A stretch of DNA of 64,000 nt from positions 19,690,001 to 19,754,000 of the forward strand of contig NC_084941.1 in NCBI RefSeq assembly GCF_958298935.1, read 5' to 3'. The notes under the pieces were generated by a model, which made no database searches, was not told the origin of the DNA, and saw nothing but the letters and a program-made list of their open reading frames with translations. This document shows positions 1 to 12,621 of the stretch, piece by piece (within the stretch, counting starts at the first letter, position 1; each line of letters begins with the position of its first letter). Both the position numbers and the translations under genes were made by a program. This DNA is from Phragmites australis. Its lineage: Eukaryota > Streptophyta > Magnoliopsida > Poales > Poaceae.

Positions 1-779
1 AGATAGCGTGTATTCATCGGTGATCTCCACCGAGGCCTGGCAAGGATCTATGGTGGTGACGGACCTCGAAGCTCGATGTAGGAGGGGGTTCCATGGTAGA
101 TTTGCTTTGACAATTAAGCTGGGCGAAAGGTGCAAGGTGAGTAGAGGTGGCCGTGAGGGCGACTATTTATAGACAAGGAGGGCTAGGGGATCGTAGTAAT
201 CTCAATTAGGGTTCGACAGAGTCTGGTGGCTACACTCTTCGATCCCAAGCTCAATTCCTAGTTTGAAACATGCGTGAAAATAGATAAGATGGGCAAAAGT
301 TTGAAAAGGGAATATGGAATCTATACGAGAAGTTTCTATAGGAAATCCTTTCCTAAGTCACTCAGATTTGAAGTGATTGTGGCGACCGGCGGATTTATCT
401 CAAAATTGGAATTCCCGTTTGAACCAAGCTTCATTGGAGATAGGGTGGGCAGATATCCAGAGTCCATGTCAACCCCATTTTGGTAGCCTTCATGTTGTTT
501 CAGACTTGGATACAAGTACGTCAATGCAGTTTCCCCATTATCAAGTTCTTGCCTGACAAGTACTGAGAGAGAGAGGAGAGAGGAAGAAGATGAGGGCGAT
601 GGCGGGGCTATGGTCTCATGTGAGATGTGCAAGAATTGCATGTTGTTCCAGTTCAGTGAAGTGAAGAGAGAGCAGAGGGGGAGAGAGGAGGCTAGGACGG
701 CAGGGCGATGATACCAATGGGAAGAGAGAGAGGGGGGATCGGTTGGGCTGAGAGGGAAGGACGTTGGCCTAGGTTGGTT
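1..779 (-). mobile_element. Possible gypsy LTR fragment, partial at window edge
   Basis: Nothing here reads as a host gene. A TATAAATA box on the minus strand (about 161-175) lies next to purine-rich sequence of the kind seen around the minus-strand promoter of the complete LTR at 44900-48483, which suggests the promoter part of a minus-strand gypsy LTR. The short open frames at 274-486 (plus) and 336-641 (minus) overlap each other and match no family I know. No LTR end is visible, so the call is weak. Confidence 0.3.
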
Positions 780-3360
780 TTTTATTTAAATCGTTGGAAT
801 CGAGTTTGACCCGTTGTTGCCGCCTCTTTTCAAATCTGAGTCGATTAAGAGATAATGGAGTTGCTCGTGTATAAATATGCGACCTAGAGCCTTCCTAGTG
901 CATTATGCAGCTTTTGCCCAACTACTCGAGCCTTTAGTGCGATTAGAGCCCTAACTCCAACAAGAGATGAAGCTTCAGTCCGACACTCACCGTCGCAGGC
1001 CTCAACTGTGCATCACAGATGACAACTCGTAGCCTAGCCGTGTTCGCCGTGAGCATATGGTCCTGTTCCGCCACTCATCGGAGGGTTTGGAGCATGATGA
1101 TGAGCTTTTCGCTATTCACCGATGACGCACCACCGTTCTCCATGCCGAGAACAAAGCCGATCACAGTAAGCTATTCGATCTCGAGTTAATGGTCTCTATT
1201 AGATGTATGTGTACCGGTTCACTGGATAGATATGAGTCGTTCGGTCTGAAAGGAATGGTTAGGATTTAGTGAACTTAACAGTGTCATTAGGGACCGTAAC
1301 GCCATCCGTTAAGCCACGTCATCATGTCGCATCAGCAAGTTTTCTTGTGTGGCTGTGCCACGTCGGACACCTATGCCACATGTCAAGACCAATCGGCCTT
1401 TTGTTTTCTTTTTGATTTATTTCTTGATGCTGACATCATAATTGTTATATATTGCACAATAAGTAGAATTCCAGTGTAAAAATAATTCTAAAAATAATAA
1501 TTATTGTGAAAATAATTTTTAATAATTTTTTATAATGTTTGATAGGTCTATTTAATTCTGTTTGATAGTTTTACATAATTTTATACTTCAAATAAATGCT
1601 AGATAATTCTAGAAAAATCCTAGAAAATCATAGATAACTTTGGAAAAATTCTAACAAATTACTTGTAATATTATTTCATCTCTAGTTAATCTTTTTAGTT
1701 TAGTTTTGATCTTTAGAAAATCATAACTTGTCAACCATAGCTCCGTTTTGACCCGTTCTTTAATCAGATTGTCTAGGGAAGCATGATCTTGTGTGTGATG
1801 ATGTCTGTTGAGTGTTATTTGGTTCTTTTTAGATCTTGGCGTTTATGTGTTGCCTTTTCGTTTATGTTTGCGAGTAGACACCTATGTTCTGGAGGAGCTA
1901 GAAGGACTTCAGGATCAACACTTTGAAGACCCAACTGAGTTCAGTGAAGTCAAGTTGTGTTCTTGAACATATTTATCCTAGTTTTTAAAATATTTTGTTT
2001 TACAAACATGCATGCTAATAATTTTATCAGGAATCTCAAGAGTTATGCTTTACTCTAGTTTTTTACTTATTATCCTTGTCACCATAGTTATGGTTTGGGT
2101 TATGAAAGGATAGTTAATGCTTAGCCTTACTTTGGGATGGTGATCATGATAATTGCTCTATGAAAGTTGATAATAGTCCTATGCATCAATGAAAAAAGAT
2201 GATGGTATAATTTTTGTAGCAACATGGTATACGGATTTGAGCATGTGATATGATGAGACCTATACAAGAAGTACGGTTGGGATTGTGGTAGTCTTGCTCA
2301 AATCTAAGGATTGACTTTTGGGGTGATCTTTTCTTGTAAATAGTGCAACCACAAGCCTGACATGGGACGGGCCTAGCCAATTAATTTGCATACACTTAGC
2401 ATGGTGTAGACTAATTGGGTGTGGAATGGAAAAGTGTAATTCCAGTGTGTTCCAGTGACACAAGAGGGGACTTCCGTTGTTGAGGTGTATTCATACGGTG
2501 GTGAAACCTTAGTGGAGATGCACTTGCCGAGAGGGGTGTTGTAAAGGCTTTGTAGTGGATTCCTAGCGCACACCTCTGAAGTGTGTAAGAGTTTTCCATC
2601 GGACAACAAATGCTCAGCGAAAGAGGAGGAAACTTCTTGTAGGTAAAGTGTACAACCTCTATAGAGTGTAAACTGGTTAATCAACCATGCTCATGGTTAC
2701 CAGTGACATGGGAAATCTACCATGATTAGAAATTGATGGATTGGTTAGATTGGTCGACTATGATGGTAGGAATCATAGTTGAGGTGTTGTCAATCATAAT
2801 GGTGGAAACTATGATTGAGGTTTATTCAACCTTGGTGGTGGGAACCTTGGTTGAGGTTTTGGAATGTTGGTTAAGTCAAGATGGTTGGAATCTTGAGGTG
2901 GTTGGTCAATTATAGTTATTTGCTTAAATACTACTGCTTTTAAAATGTTTTTTAAAATTTTGTTTTCTGCAAAAGAGCCATATTGTCATAATCTTGTTAA
3001 AGGCTTCATATGCATATTATTCCTTTACAACTTACTGAGTATGACAAGTGCTCACTTTTACTATCACCAATCACTCAGTTGGAGAAGGTATCGAGGAGTT
3101 CACTAAGGATGGATCATTCTAAGATGCTTTCTACGTCGATTATGATGCCTGTGAAAGAGTCGTAAAAGACTAGAGTATTCGTAATTTTTTTAGAGTTATT
3201 TGGTTCTTCGACCCTCGAAGGTTACTTTTGTAAGACAATTTTTTCGATTAAGGTATGGATATTATAATAATTATCATCAATGAAGTCACTTTGTGTTGGG
3301 ATTGATTCCTTGACTCAGCACATAGATATGATTGGTTTGTTCCTGAAATCGGTCTTGACA
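780..3360 (+). mobile_element. Tekay/Del-like gypsy LTR (LTR a), plus strand
   Basis: The stretch from about 1980 to 3360 is the reverse-complement counterpart of 5124-6500 and also resembles the LTRs at 37950-39743, 43384-44783 and 44900-48483. Shared landmarks include a block with repeated 'ggtgggaacc' and 'atggttgaggt' phrases (2740-2910) and the block around 2340-2680. The right end is 'ggtcttgaca', the reverse complement of the 'tgtcaagattggtc' that bounds LTR b, so 3360 is taken as the LTR end. The next bases (3361-3381) resemble a decayed initiator-Met primer-binding site. A TATAAATA box lies at 870-877. The left boundary is not visible; 780 is an estimate from where the sequence changes character. 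Confidence 0.62.
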
Positions 3361-5100
3361 GCATATGGCAGGGATGAGAGCTATTCCCAGAGTATTGTAC
3401 ATGTGAGACCATCTTCCGCTTGCAGGTGTCCTTGTGCAGACGACATTTTCCTTTAGACCAGGGCCTTGTTCACAAGGTGATGGAAGTCAGGGTAGTCATG
3501 AGTGCTCAACTACACTTATATCCTATAGATGAGCCCATCTAAGAAGCACACATGCTTCTTTTCCCCTTTGTCCACATCTTCTGAGGCATATCTTGATAGT
3601 TGAGTGAAACTTTTCACATACTCATTTGTTGACGTAGCCCCCTGTGTTAGATGGTGGAATTCCTTCTTCATCATGGCAATGGTGTTGGTGGAAAGCTTCC
3701 CTGAACGTTGCCTAGTTGATGGTTTCCTGATCCTCATGGTCATTTCAATATGTGTCCCACCAATCGGTTGTAGATTTAGTGAGCTGGTGTGCAGCATACA
3801 ATACATTCTTTCATTCATTTCACTGTGCAATTAGGAGTTTCTTATCAACATTCTTTAGCTATTCGTTAGCAGCAAATGGCTCCGTGGTATGAGAGAAAGT
3901 CAGAGGCTTAGTCCTCATGGATTCCCTGGACATGGACTATCCTTGCGGATGAGGAGGTGGACCTTGAGGCTGAGCTTCGGTGGACTGCTGCATGCTAGCC
4001 ATTGTTGGAGCCAGTCCTTGAAGGATCTATGCCTAAGAGTGGTCACAAGTTGCTCTATGGTCATCAGAGCTAGAGGAGGTGCAGGGGTGTTGTTGTTGCC
4101 TCCGACGTTGTTCCTATTGTTCACCATCTGTTTTTTAGTTTTTGGGTTAGACAAGATTTAAGCATTAATTAAGATTTACTACGAAATTGTTTTATTGAAA
4201 TGATATTTTCTTATATTAATATTACCTTAAAAGTGTGAATGTAGATGAATGTCTAAAAGTGGTTCTGCAACTCATATTGACACTCATAAACAAACAAAAA
4301 CCATGAAGTCCAACGACCTATAATGAACACTACTAGATTATTAGCTTAGACTCCTACTGGGTCGGAGGTGTTGTGGTGTCATCCGCAAGGGTGTTGGTTC
4401 TGGTCTCATAGGTGGCATAGTCAAAGTCATAGGTCTTCAAGGTCGTCGAGTACTCTTCTCTACTCTGAGTGGTCTCCATTGTGGCTTCCCTAAGGAGATA
4501 GCATCGAAGGTTACTACTCCCTTCTTTGGCGACTTGAAGATGATTGTAGGTGTCTTTCAGCTCGTACAAAACAAAAACAGGCATGGCATCCAATCCCATC
4601 ATGAGGCGAATATGCTCATGTAGCCTTGGGTCACCTTCATGTCCATGAGGGCAGACCATCTTGTTCAGGCAGGTGTGGTGGCGGTACAGGATGTAATTGA
4701 AGCGAGTGTGCCAGGGCTCTCAGTGGTAGTCTCACAAATGTGGTACAACAATGAGCAACTCTGAATACTCCATTCTTGGGACGAACCTTTTAGATGAACA
4801 CCGCTATGGTCCATTCTTCGTGGTTTGGCAGCTCACTCTTGAATCCCTCGTACAGGTGCTCCTTACAGTGTCCTTGTGCTGCAAGAACATCCTATCACAT
4901 CTGTAGCATGGTTCTCTCAAGTAGTCTGGTTGAGTGGTGAGTCTTGTTGAGGTTTAGCATCTAAAACACAAAGATAGAAAGGAGAAACAATAAGGAGGGA
5001 GAAAAAAAGATAGAGATAAGGAAGTTTTCAAGCATATCTTTTATGTTTTATCGTTTTTCATTTAAGGGATGTCCAGACTATCTAAGGTTACGCTTTAAGT
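3361..5100 (-). pseudogene. Gypsy gag remnant of the element whose 5' LTR is LTR b
   Basis: Read on the minus strand from LTR b, this holds an unrecognised 101-residue open stretch (4354-4659), an Asn/Pro-rich gag N-terminus (3915-4154, with an NNVGGNNNTPAPP run) and the capsid region (3516-3830) with 'HLTQGATSTNEYVKSFTQLS' followed by an 'EKKHVCFLDGL' motif. This is the usual capsid wording of Tekay/Del-type chromovirus gag. The frame changes between pieces and carries stops. The sequence ends abruptly at 3360, where an oppositely oriented LTR begins, so all of pol is missing. Family: fairly sure; function: none expected. Confidence 0.7.
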
Positions 5101-5108
5101 CGACACGA

Positions 5109-5119
5109 CTTTGATACCA
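5109..5119 (-). other. Primer-binding site, initiator-Met tRNA type
   Basis: On the minus strand, TGGTATCAAAG begins four bases after the LTR end. This is one base from the TGGTATCAGAG complement of plant initiator Met tRNA and fixes LTR b as a 5' LTR. Confidence 0.75.
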
Positions 5120-5123
5120 TATA

Positions 5124-7684
5124 TGTCAAGATTGGTCTAAGGAAAGCCGTATCTCTTAACATATATTGAGCCAAGAATCAATCCAAATATATGGAGACAT
5201 CATAGATGATAACACAAAGCAATCTCATTAATTTAATGTAATATTCATTATTACAAGAAGGACCTTCGGGTGTCAAAAGGTTATAAAAGTAGCATGATCT
5301 TCTTTTATTCCAAGCATCCCCATAGGCAGTCAGCGAAAAGCACCATCTTAGAATGCACCATCTTTAGCAAAATCTTCAAAATCTTCCCCAGATGAGTAAT
5401 ATAGTTTATAGCAAGTGTAAGTATGTCTCATACTCCGTAAGTTGTGATAAAAATGCAAATGAAGGCATTCAACAAGAATAAAGCTAACATGGATTTATTT
5501 GCATAAATGCAAAAAAATTTAGTAAAACAATTATTAAAAGCAAATAATTAAATTAATGAGAAATAATAAATAAACAACCTCAAGAATTCCTCCTCTTGAC
5601 TTAACCAATTTTCCAACCACCTCAACCATGGTTCCCACTACCATGGTTGACCACCTCAAACATGATTCCCGGCCGCAATGATGAATGACCAACAAACAAC
5701 TAGTGTGACAATTCTAATCATGTGTTGTATTCGTTGCCTCTCATAACCGTGAACATGACTGATTAGTTAGTTTTACATTCTATAGAGGTTGTACACTTTA
5801 CCGACAAGCCATGATTTCCTACTTTGCCCATGTCAGCAAAACACTTCTGAGGTGTATGGCTAGGAATGACTATAAGGCCATTACAAAGTTCCTCCCAAGA
5901 TGTGTATACCTGCTAAGGTTTTATTGCCACGTAAATAACACCTCAAGCCATATGAATTTAGCGAAGTTCACCATTCCGTTCCCCGTTCTACCAACTAGTT
6001 TACACTATATCGAGACAAAACTAATTAACTGGCTAGGCCTCACCCATAACTTCAATTGTGGTTGCACTATAAATCTTGGTCCAATTGCACCATGAACTTG
6101 TCCTTAACAAATTTGAGCACGACTACAACCAACCTACATTATGCAAACATTATCACATTTTTATCTAAAGCTGCATCATACCATTATCACATTTTGTTGA
6201 GCAATTATATTTACAAAAACTCCCAAAGCGAGTCAAAGCATCTTTACCCTTTCCATAAAACCACTAAACCAAGGCGACAAAGAATAATATGAATTTCTAA
6301 GGTAGACCCTAATTTTGGGATTCCCATAAAGTTATCGGCAAGCAAATTTACAAAGGAAACATTTATAAACATAGTAGCAAATGTGTCAAGGACAAGTTGC
6401 CTCCTCTTGGTGCTTAGCGGGTTCCTCAAAATCCTGGTCCTGAAAATGTGCAAACTCCTCCGGGATATCAGCGTCTAAGTGAAAAATAAAATAAGGCAAT
6501 AGACACCAAAAGCCAAGAAAGAACCAAGAAGCACTAAAAACAACTTAATTAATTAATTTAGAATTTTGGTGAATTTTCTGTAATTACTGGCATTTATTAG
6601 AAATTAAACTAATTTTTTAGCAGTTAAAGAATATTAAAAAGAATTAAAATACATTATCACAATTTATTTTACTAAGGAAAAACATATTTAGGGATTTATC
6701 ATAATTATTAAAGAATTTCTAGAATTATTCCCATGACAGAAAACCTTATTTAAAGATTTATTGAGTTAATCGAATTGTTTTCCAACTGGAAAAGGGGTTT
6801 ATCGCGTCAGCCTGACGTCAGTGTCGGAAAAAAGAACACGCTGACTGGGCTCTAACTAGGCTGACATGTCGGCTTAAGGTGGTTAGGTAGCACAGATGAG
6901 ATGATGGTGTGGCATGGTGATCCAATGGCTGTGATAGAAAAGGGTGAACCAGTATGGATGGTCTAAACCTAGCTAGCCATTAACGCGAAATTGGATGTTG
7001 ATGGTGAACATCCCATAGCTGCGCTTCATTAGAGTGGAGCGAAAATGGTGTGGTGATGCTTGAGCTTTGATGGCAAGCAGCGGAAGAGTACCAGAAGGCT
7101 ATGGCGAACACTCTGAAGGCTTGGTGGTCGTCGGGGAGGCATGCAGAGGCATGGCGATAGCAAGGTCCTTTGGTGGCGGCTCAAGCTCGATGAGGAGGAT
7201 CTCGGGCAGCACTTGTAGTACAAAAGGCTAAGGCGGGGATCTTCAGGAGTGGTCTGGGGGATCACAGCTTGGGCATGGTGGTAGGGTTGAGTCCGGCTAG
7301 GGTTCGAGCAATGCGTGGTAATGATGGCTTTGGTTTCCATCAATTGGGCATGGGATCCTTCCAGAATTCATTCAAGTGAATCAATCTGGTTGGTCCAGCG
7401 GGGCTGGGAGAGAGAGATGGGAGGGAGTGGGTCGCTGGTTTCGGCCCATAAAGAGAAAGGTGACATGGCCGAACAGATGAATGACCAGTGATGGATATGG
7501 GCTGAGCGGATAGTTGGTCTAGGAGGGAAGGGAAGAGGGATATGGGCTGGAAGGATGCTTTTGGCTTGGGTGATCAATTAAGGAAGGAAACAACATCATC
7601 CGCTAATCAGCAAAGCTATCTCGTCGATCATGACCAAATACTATACATAAGACATCTAGTTGGAGTGAAGACTGTATATGTTGG
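5124..7684 (-). mobile_element. Tekay/Del-like gypsy 5' LTR (LTR b), minus strand
   Basis: The LTR's 3' end (TGTCAAG on the plus strand at 5124) is followed on the minus strand by a primer-binding site and gag. The body is homologous in inverse orientation to 780-3360, and in the same orientation to the LTRs at 37950 and 43384: the region 5580-5960 repeats the 'ttcccaccac' phrases seen at 43920-44000. LTR similarity is clear to about 6900; the next 780 bases are GC-richer and could be the promoter and U3 part. The Tat-type element starts at 7685, and I cannot find the continuation of this LTR beyond that element's other end, so the outer end is unknown. Confidence 0.6.
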
Positions 7685-8925
7685 TGTTGCCAAAAAAAAA
7701 GATGTTGCGCCAAACACTAAGCACTTCATGTGCAATATTCGGTGAACAGCACTTAGGATACCCCAGTCATGGCATTGTGTCGTTGGACCTTCGCCGGCCA
7801 CCTGCGCTCAAAAAATGTGTTGCCACGAAAAGATAACGCACCAAATACTAAGCACTTTGTGTGCAATATCCGGCGAGTAGCACCCAGGATACCCCAGTCA
7901 TAGCATTGCATCATCGGACCTTTGTCGTCACCAACGCTTGAGAGAGACCCTGTCAAAGCATAGCTGGCCGGTGGCTTGTCCTTGGTCATCAAGATCAAGA
8001 ATAAGTAGCAATGTAGATTGGAAAAGAGAATGTCACTATAGGAGCTAGGAAAAAACAGAAGGTAATGTAAATTGTGTTTGATCGATTGGTTGATAATTTC
8101 AATCGGCCATGACCCTCTCATATTTAAAGGGCAGCACGTCTTAGCCGTACAAGATCTGGACTCCTAATTCAAACCGAACAAGACTTACATCTATGATTCG
8201 ATTATGCTTTCTGATCTCCCATACATTCTATAATTAGTATATCGTTCCTATTCAACCACGTAAATTCCCATATTTACCCGAGTATCCTTTATTGCAGTTC
8301 GGCCTTATTGGATTTGACTACATGCTCAACCGAAACATTTGCTCACGTACTACATTTTCGGTCTAACTACCTGCTTAGAGACCAATTGCTCGATGTATCT
8401 ATGTGCTTGAATCTGACCAATTCTTCTACCTGTTCGAAGACAAATTGCTGAAAGTCACCATCTTCAGAAATCACCGTGGTCAGTGGTCGTCTGGTCATGG
8501 TCACCTGGTTGGTGGTTGCCTGGTCGGTGATCGCTGGTTGTGGTCATTGGTCGGCGGTCGAGTAGTCATGGTCGTTGATCGTGATCGCTATTCATGGTCC
8601 CTAGTCATGGTCATTGGTTGTGGTCACTTGGTCACCTAGTCGAAGACCACCTTAGCTAGAGACCACCTTAGCCAGAGACCACTTTGCTGGAGAGAAACTC
8701 CTCGAATTTGACCAGGTGCAATAAGACCCTTCAATAATCCCATCCAGCTCTAAGCTTCGTCGTTGCACCTTGTCATCTTCAGCAGTTATCTTCCGACCTT
8801 GACCATCCTTTCCTAATTAGAGCACTTTGCCTTCTAATTCAAAACTGAATAGTAATTAAATTGGCAAGAGCCTTAAGTTCTTATCGTTAAACCAATCAAC
8901 ACCGCAACGACTATCATATATGCCA
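7685..8925 (-). repeat. 3' LTR of the Tat-type element
   Basis: It is 1241 bp, starts TG and ends CA, and matches 32132-33337 along its length with many substitutions and small indels. The outer 130 bases occur twice in tandem (units starting at 7685 and 7818), as they do in the partner LTR. A run of 'tggtcatggtcac'-like words lies at 8475-8640, and 'agaccaccttagc' words at 8643-8700. The 122-residue open frame at 7753-8121 lies inside the LTR and its counterpart at 32119-32562 differs in length and sequence, so I do not call it a gene. Confidence 0.85.
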
Positions 8926-9000
8926 AACTTGTTTGATGCAAAACAATATCATCAATTGTTCTTCAAGACGATGCTAAGCAAAACATCGACCATATCTTAT

Positions 9001-10173
9001 CTAAGTACTTTGCCACACACTAGGATAATACTTCTTCAAGTATAATCCGTTAATAGCTCTATGCAATTTCTCCCCTTGCAAAGTTTCTAATAAATAAGAA
9101 TTTCTGAGGATGATACTTACAATTCTATATGGACCTTCCCAGCTCATAGACCACTTGCCAAACTTATTTTCTTTTGACCCAACCGGTGGAATAGTCTTCC
9201 ATACCAGATCTCTAATTCGAAATGACTTTGCTCTCCCCTTTTTGTTGTAGGCTTTGTCTACTCTTAATTTGTCCTTCTCAATTTCCCTCAATACTTGTAA
9301 TCTTTCATCCGTCACTTCATCAATCCTGTGTATCATTAGATCATAATAATCCACAACCGACAGGTTATTGTGCTTGGCCAACCTTAAAGCACCAAGGTTT
9401 ACTTCAACAGGTAGTACAACCTCTTATCTATAAACAAGTTCATATGGCATTACTTTAGTTGAACCATGTCTAGAAATACGGTGTGCCCATAAATCCTTCG
9501 ATAAAACTTCATGCCATCTTTTGGGGTGTTCCTCTATTTTCTTCTTGATAAGCCTAATCAAAATGTTATTACTAGAATCGGCCTAACCATTGGCCTGAGC
9601 ATAATATGGAGATGAATTGAGATGATTAATTTTCAATGACTCAGCAAATTCATGTACCTGATGTGACATGAATGAAGTATCTTGATCCGAAGTTAAAGTT
9701 TGGGAAATGCCAAATCTATGAACAATATGCTACAAAACAAAATCGATTACCTCCTCATGTATCATGTTCTGGAGAGGAACATATTCAACCCACTTGGTGA
9801 AATAATCAATAGCCACCAAAATGAAGTGATGACCTTTAGATGATAGGAGATGTATTTGACCAATAAAATCCAAGTCCCAACCTCGGAACAACCATGGCTT
9901 AATAATAGGATGCATCATAGCAGCAGGAACTAATTGAATATTACCAAACTTTTGGCATGCCTCACATCCCTTATAATACCTGAAGCAATCATCAAGCATA
10001 GTGGGCCAATAGAATCTAGCTCTTTTCAATAACCACATAATCTTCCAAGCTGATTGATGTGCACCACACATGCCTTCATGTACCTCTCTCATAGCAATTC
10101 TCGCTTGATCCAAATCCAAGCACTTGAGAAGAAAACCATCTATAACCAGGCGATATAGATCATCATTCAACAA
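9001..10173 (-). pseudogene. Tat-type integrase (zinc-binding, core and C-terminal parts)
   Basis: The N-terminal part (9730-10173) shows a His-His-Cys-Cys zinc module with 'ARFYWPTMLDDC' and 'CEACQKFG', then the start of the catalytic core 'WDLDFIGQI' with its first Asp. The rest of the core has a frameshift and stops: around 9575-9600 the frame reads AQANG, stop, ADSSNN, where the family normally has a Glu in QAEASN. The catalytic Glu is therefore an Asp here. The C-terminal part (9001-9381) has the DKAYNKKG and 'WEGPYRIV' motifs and ends with a normal stop. The reaction would be strand transfer of element cDNA into the host chromosome; this copy is dead. Confidence 0.85.
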
Positions 10174-10301
10174 TGCATATTTGAAAGCTTATCGCTGAAC
10201 CTTTCTATCAATATTTTTTCTTGGATCCTTCGAGTAATCAATTAAAGGCCTTCTACAATCCTTAAACTCAGCCACTTCAACCTTTTGTCTCACTGTAGAA
10301 G

Positions 10302-10860
10302 TCATAACCGAACCCAAGAACTCATCGGTCTTTCAATCACAAAGAATTTGCCTCTATCAACTTGATAATCAGATGTTTGCTGCGCTAAATTATTATCTCT
10401 AAAATTATCATCTCTAGACACATGACTGACAAAATCATCCAAGATGACAATGATGTCTAGATATTTGTCAAGATAACTATTTTGTAATTTGTCAAAACAT
10501 CGATAATTACGAGAAACTTGCTGCACAACTAGTACCGAATCACCAAAAGATTCTATATTCTTTTCACCCATAGAACTCAAAATTTCTAATCCTAACAAGA
10601 GAGCTTCATAATCGGCTCCGTTATTAGTACAAAAATACTCCAAACGATAAGATGTTAAAAAGAGTGCCTCTAGATGAAATAAAAATGGGACCAACACCTT
10701 GTCCTACTCTACAAGCTGAACCATCAAAATAGAGCTTCCATGGTTTAATAGATATATACCCGACTTCTAAATCATGCTTATCATTAATCCGGTGGTCAAC
10801 AATAAAATTAGCCACAATCTAGCCTTTCATAGATTTCAAAGACTCATAAGCCAAATCATA
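10302..10860 (-). pseudogene. Tat-type RNase H domain, reverse transcriptase missing
   Basis: The minus strand reads YDLAYESLKSMKG, a stop, then 'ANFIVDHRINDKHDLEVGYI', 'WKLYFDGSACRVGQGVG', and after a frameshift 'RLEYFCTNNGADYEALLLGL' with 'ESFGDSVLVVQQ'. The D-E-D residues of RNase H are visible (YFDGS, DYEALL, GDS). In intact relatives this domain follows several hundred residues of reverse transcriptase. Here the sequence directly upstream is the gag-pol linker, so the polymerase was removed by an internal deletion whose edge lies near 10860. Confidence 0.82.
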
Positions 10861-11556
10861 CTATATAAGCGCATAAGCATCCTGTAATCTTTCAGCGTGT
10901 TGCTCCATCAATTCTTGCTTGTGCAACCATAGCAATCTTCTCTTCTTATGCGACAAGCCTGAGGGACACCATCTCGGTTGTAGGTACTTAAACAACGGCT
11001 TACTGCTGCTCGCCTCATGATCATTAGCCTTTGGAGCAACTTGGACAACAGTAGGTACATGTTTAGATTTGACTGAATTATTGCTAATGACAATCGGTCC
11101 TTTGCTAAGCTCTTCGGCAATCACTTTCATTGAACCAATTTCAACAATATCAGCAGATGTGGTCCTCACTTCATCGTCTTTAAAATCTGAAATTTTAGTA
11201 GAAATCTCATCCTCCTTGGCTCGATATACCTTCTTTACGGCTTTGGTATGTTGTACATTACTAAACTGATTTATACCCTTCAATCAGTCATGGACAAGAC
11301 GTGATTTTCTATCAAACACCAGCCTCCGTGGTGCTATCCATCCTAGAGGAAACTGAGGAGATTGCATGGGAGGAGGAGGCATCCACATACCGTCATAACC
11401 CCATGTCAGGCAAGGAGGGAATGGCATAGGAGGGAGTGCCCATAGCAATAGCGTCGACTGCCCAAGCATTGGATAAATGGCAGTAGTACAATATTTTATG
11501 TCGATGATGATCACATGCTCCTTGCTCTTAAGGTGATCATGGCCACTTAAACCCAC
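10861..11556 (-). pseudogene. Gag-pol linker of the Tat-type element
   Basis: Two adjacent frames give a Pro/Met-rich stretch (11284-11556, with 'GYDGMWMPPPPMQSPQFP' and VFDRKSRL) and then a charged stretch (10861-11283) ending in 'YLQPRWCPSGLSHKKRRLL'. The RWCPxGL signature followed by a basic run is a recurrent feature of this gypsy group between gag and protease. After ERLQDAYALI the sequence passes directly into the end of the reverse-transcriptase connection, so the protease and polymerase segment is absent. Confidence 0.75.
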
Positions 11557-12621
11557 TTGGTTGGCTCTTAATGTGCTCGGACGGTCTTGCCTTTCTCATA
11601 TTTAGACAAAAACTGCTCGAAGGTGGGCTTGGTGTTCTCAATCTTGTCATATCTCCTTGCTTCATTAACCTTCCACTTGCCAACTTATGGGCTTTTTGGT
11701 TTGATCATCCTTGACTTAGCATTGTGATCATGCCCCTCGGTAGCTGAAGTGTGCACCATGATCTAGATTGATTCTTTACCTTTGGAAAATTTCTCATGTA
11801 ACACTTCTCTTAGCTTTTGTTTTTCCCCAATGGCTGAGGTCTTTCTTCATCAATGATTACATTCTTCCCTTTAGTTAGTTCTGCTTGATTTGGCCAAACT
11901 AGGACGTTCTTGTCTTGGAAATCAACCACATTAACCGGGAATGGCTGTTTGTTTATTTGCATCATCGCAAATTACAATCATCCTTCAATGGCCGATTGAA
12001 TCTATCAAAGAAAAATATTAAAATTGTTAGTTGCATGACAATAAGAATTATACCATTTACAGTAAGCTCGCCTCTTTAACTAGCGGTGGAACTACATGAC
12101 CATGAGACAATTTAATCTTTTTTTTGCATAAAGTAATAAAAAATTCAATCACACTTTGCTACATCAAACATAAATTTGACTTCCTCTTGCCAATTCTTAG
12201 GGGGTATAGGCTTAAGAGCGAAGCAAACAAATGGTTTGGACTTATAAGACCAAGCCCATTCGGCCACACACATATTAGCATCATCATCGCTCAATTTTTC
12301 AAATTCATACTCAAGCTTGTGAACTTTAAGATGATCGACTCTTACTTTGTCATTTGACTTCTAAAAATTTCTAGACTCTTTATCCCAGCTCTGTTGTGCC
12401 AGAGCTCTTTCTAATACTTGACTAACCTCATGGAAATCATAACCCTCTAGGTTCTCCTTAAGATGTGACAATAAGCCCGAATAAACCAATTCGGCCAAGT
12501 TTTTTTTAGAAAGCGTCAAGTTAAAACATCGGTTCTTTGTATCCCTAAATCTTCTAATACAATTAGCAACAGGTTCATTGTATTTTTGTTTAACCGATGT
12601 CAAAAACAAAAGTCTGAATTC
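11557..12621 (-). pseudogene. Gag, downstream half (capsid C-terminus to nucleocapsid)
   Basis: From 12621 down, the minus strand reads E-F-R-L-L-F-LTSVKQKYNEP, then 'CIRRFRDTKNRCFNLTL', 'NLAELVYSGLLSHLKENL' and ALAQQSWDKESRNF (12361-12609). This is the capsid C-terminal half of a Tat gag. Further down, short frames give QPFPVNVVDFQDKNVLVWPNQ-like text (around 11880-11960), typical of the end of this gag. Many stops and frame changes lie between the pieces. It continues, across the copia insertion, the capsid frame ending near 30883. Confidence 0.85.
12617..12621. repeat. Target-site duplication AATTC, left copy (partner 30883-30887)
   Basis: AATTC directly precedes the left copia LTR and directly follows the right one. 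On the minus strand the gag reads ...ADTE up to the right copy and resumes FRLLF after the left copy, which matches the continuous capsid wording of related elements. This proves the insertion site. Confidence 0.9.

Noticed and set aside
8403..8639. Val/Gly/Trp-rich 78-residue frame
   Set aside because: It is produced by the simple 'tggtcatggtcac' array in the Tat LTR.
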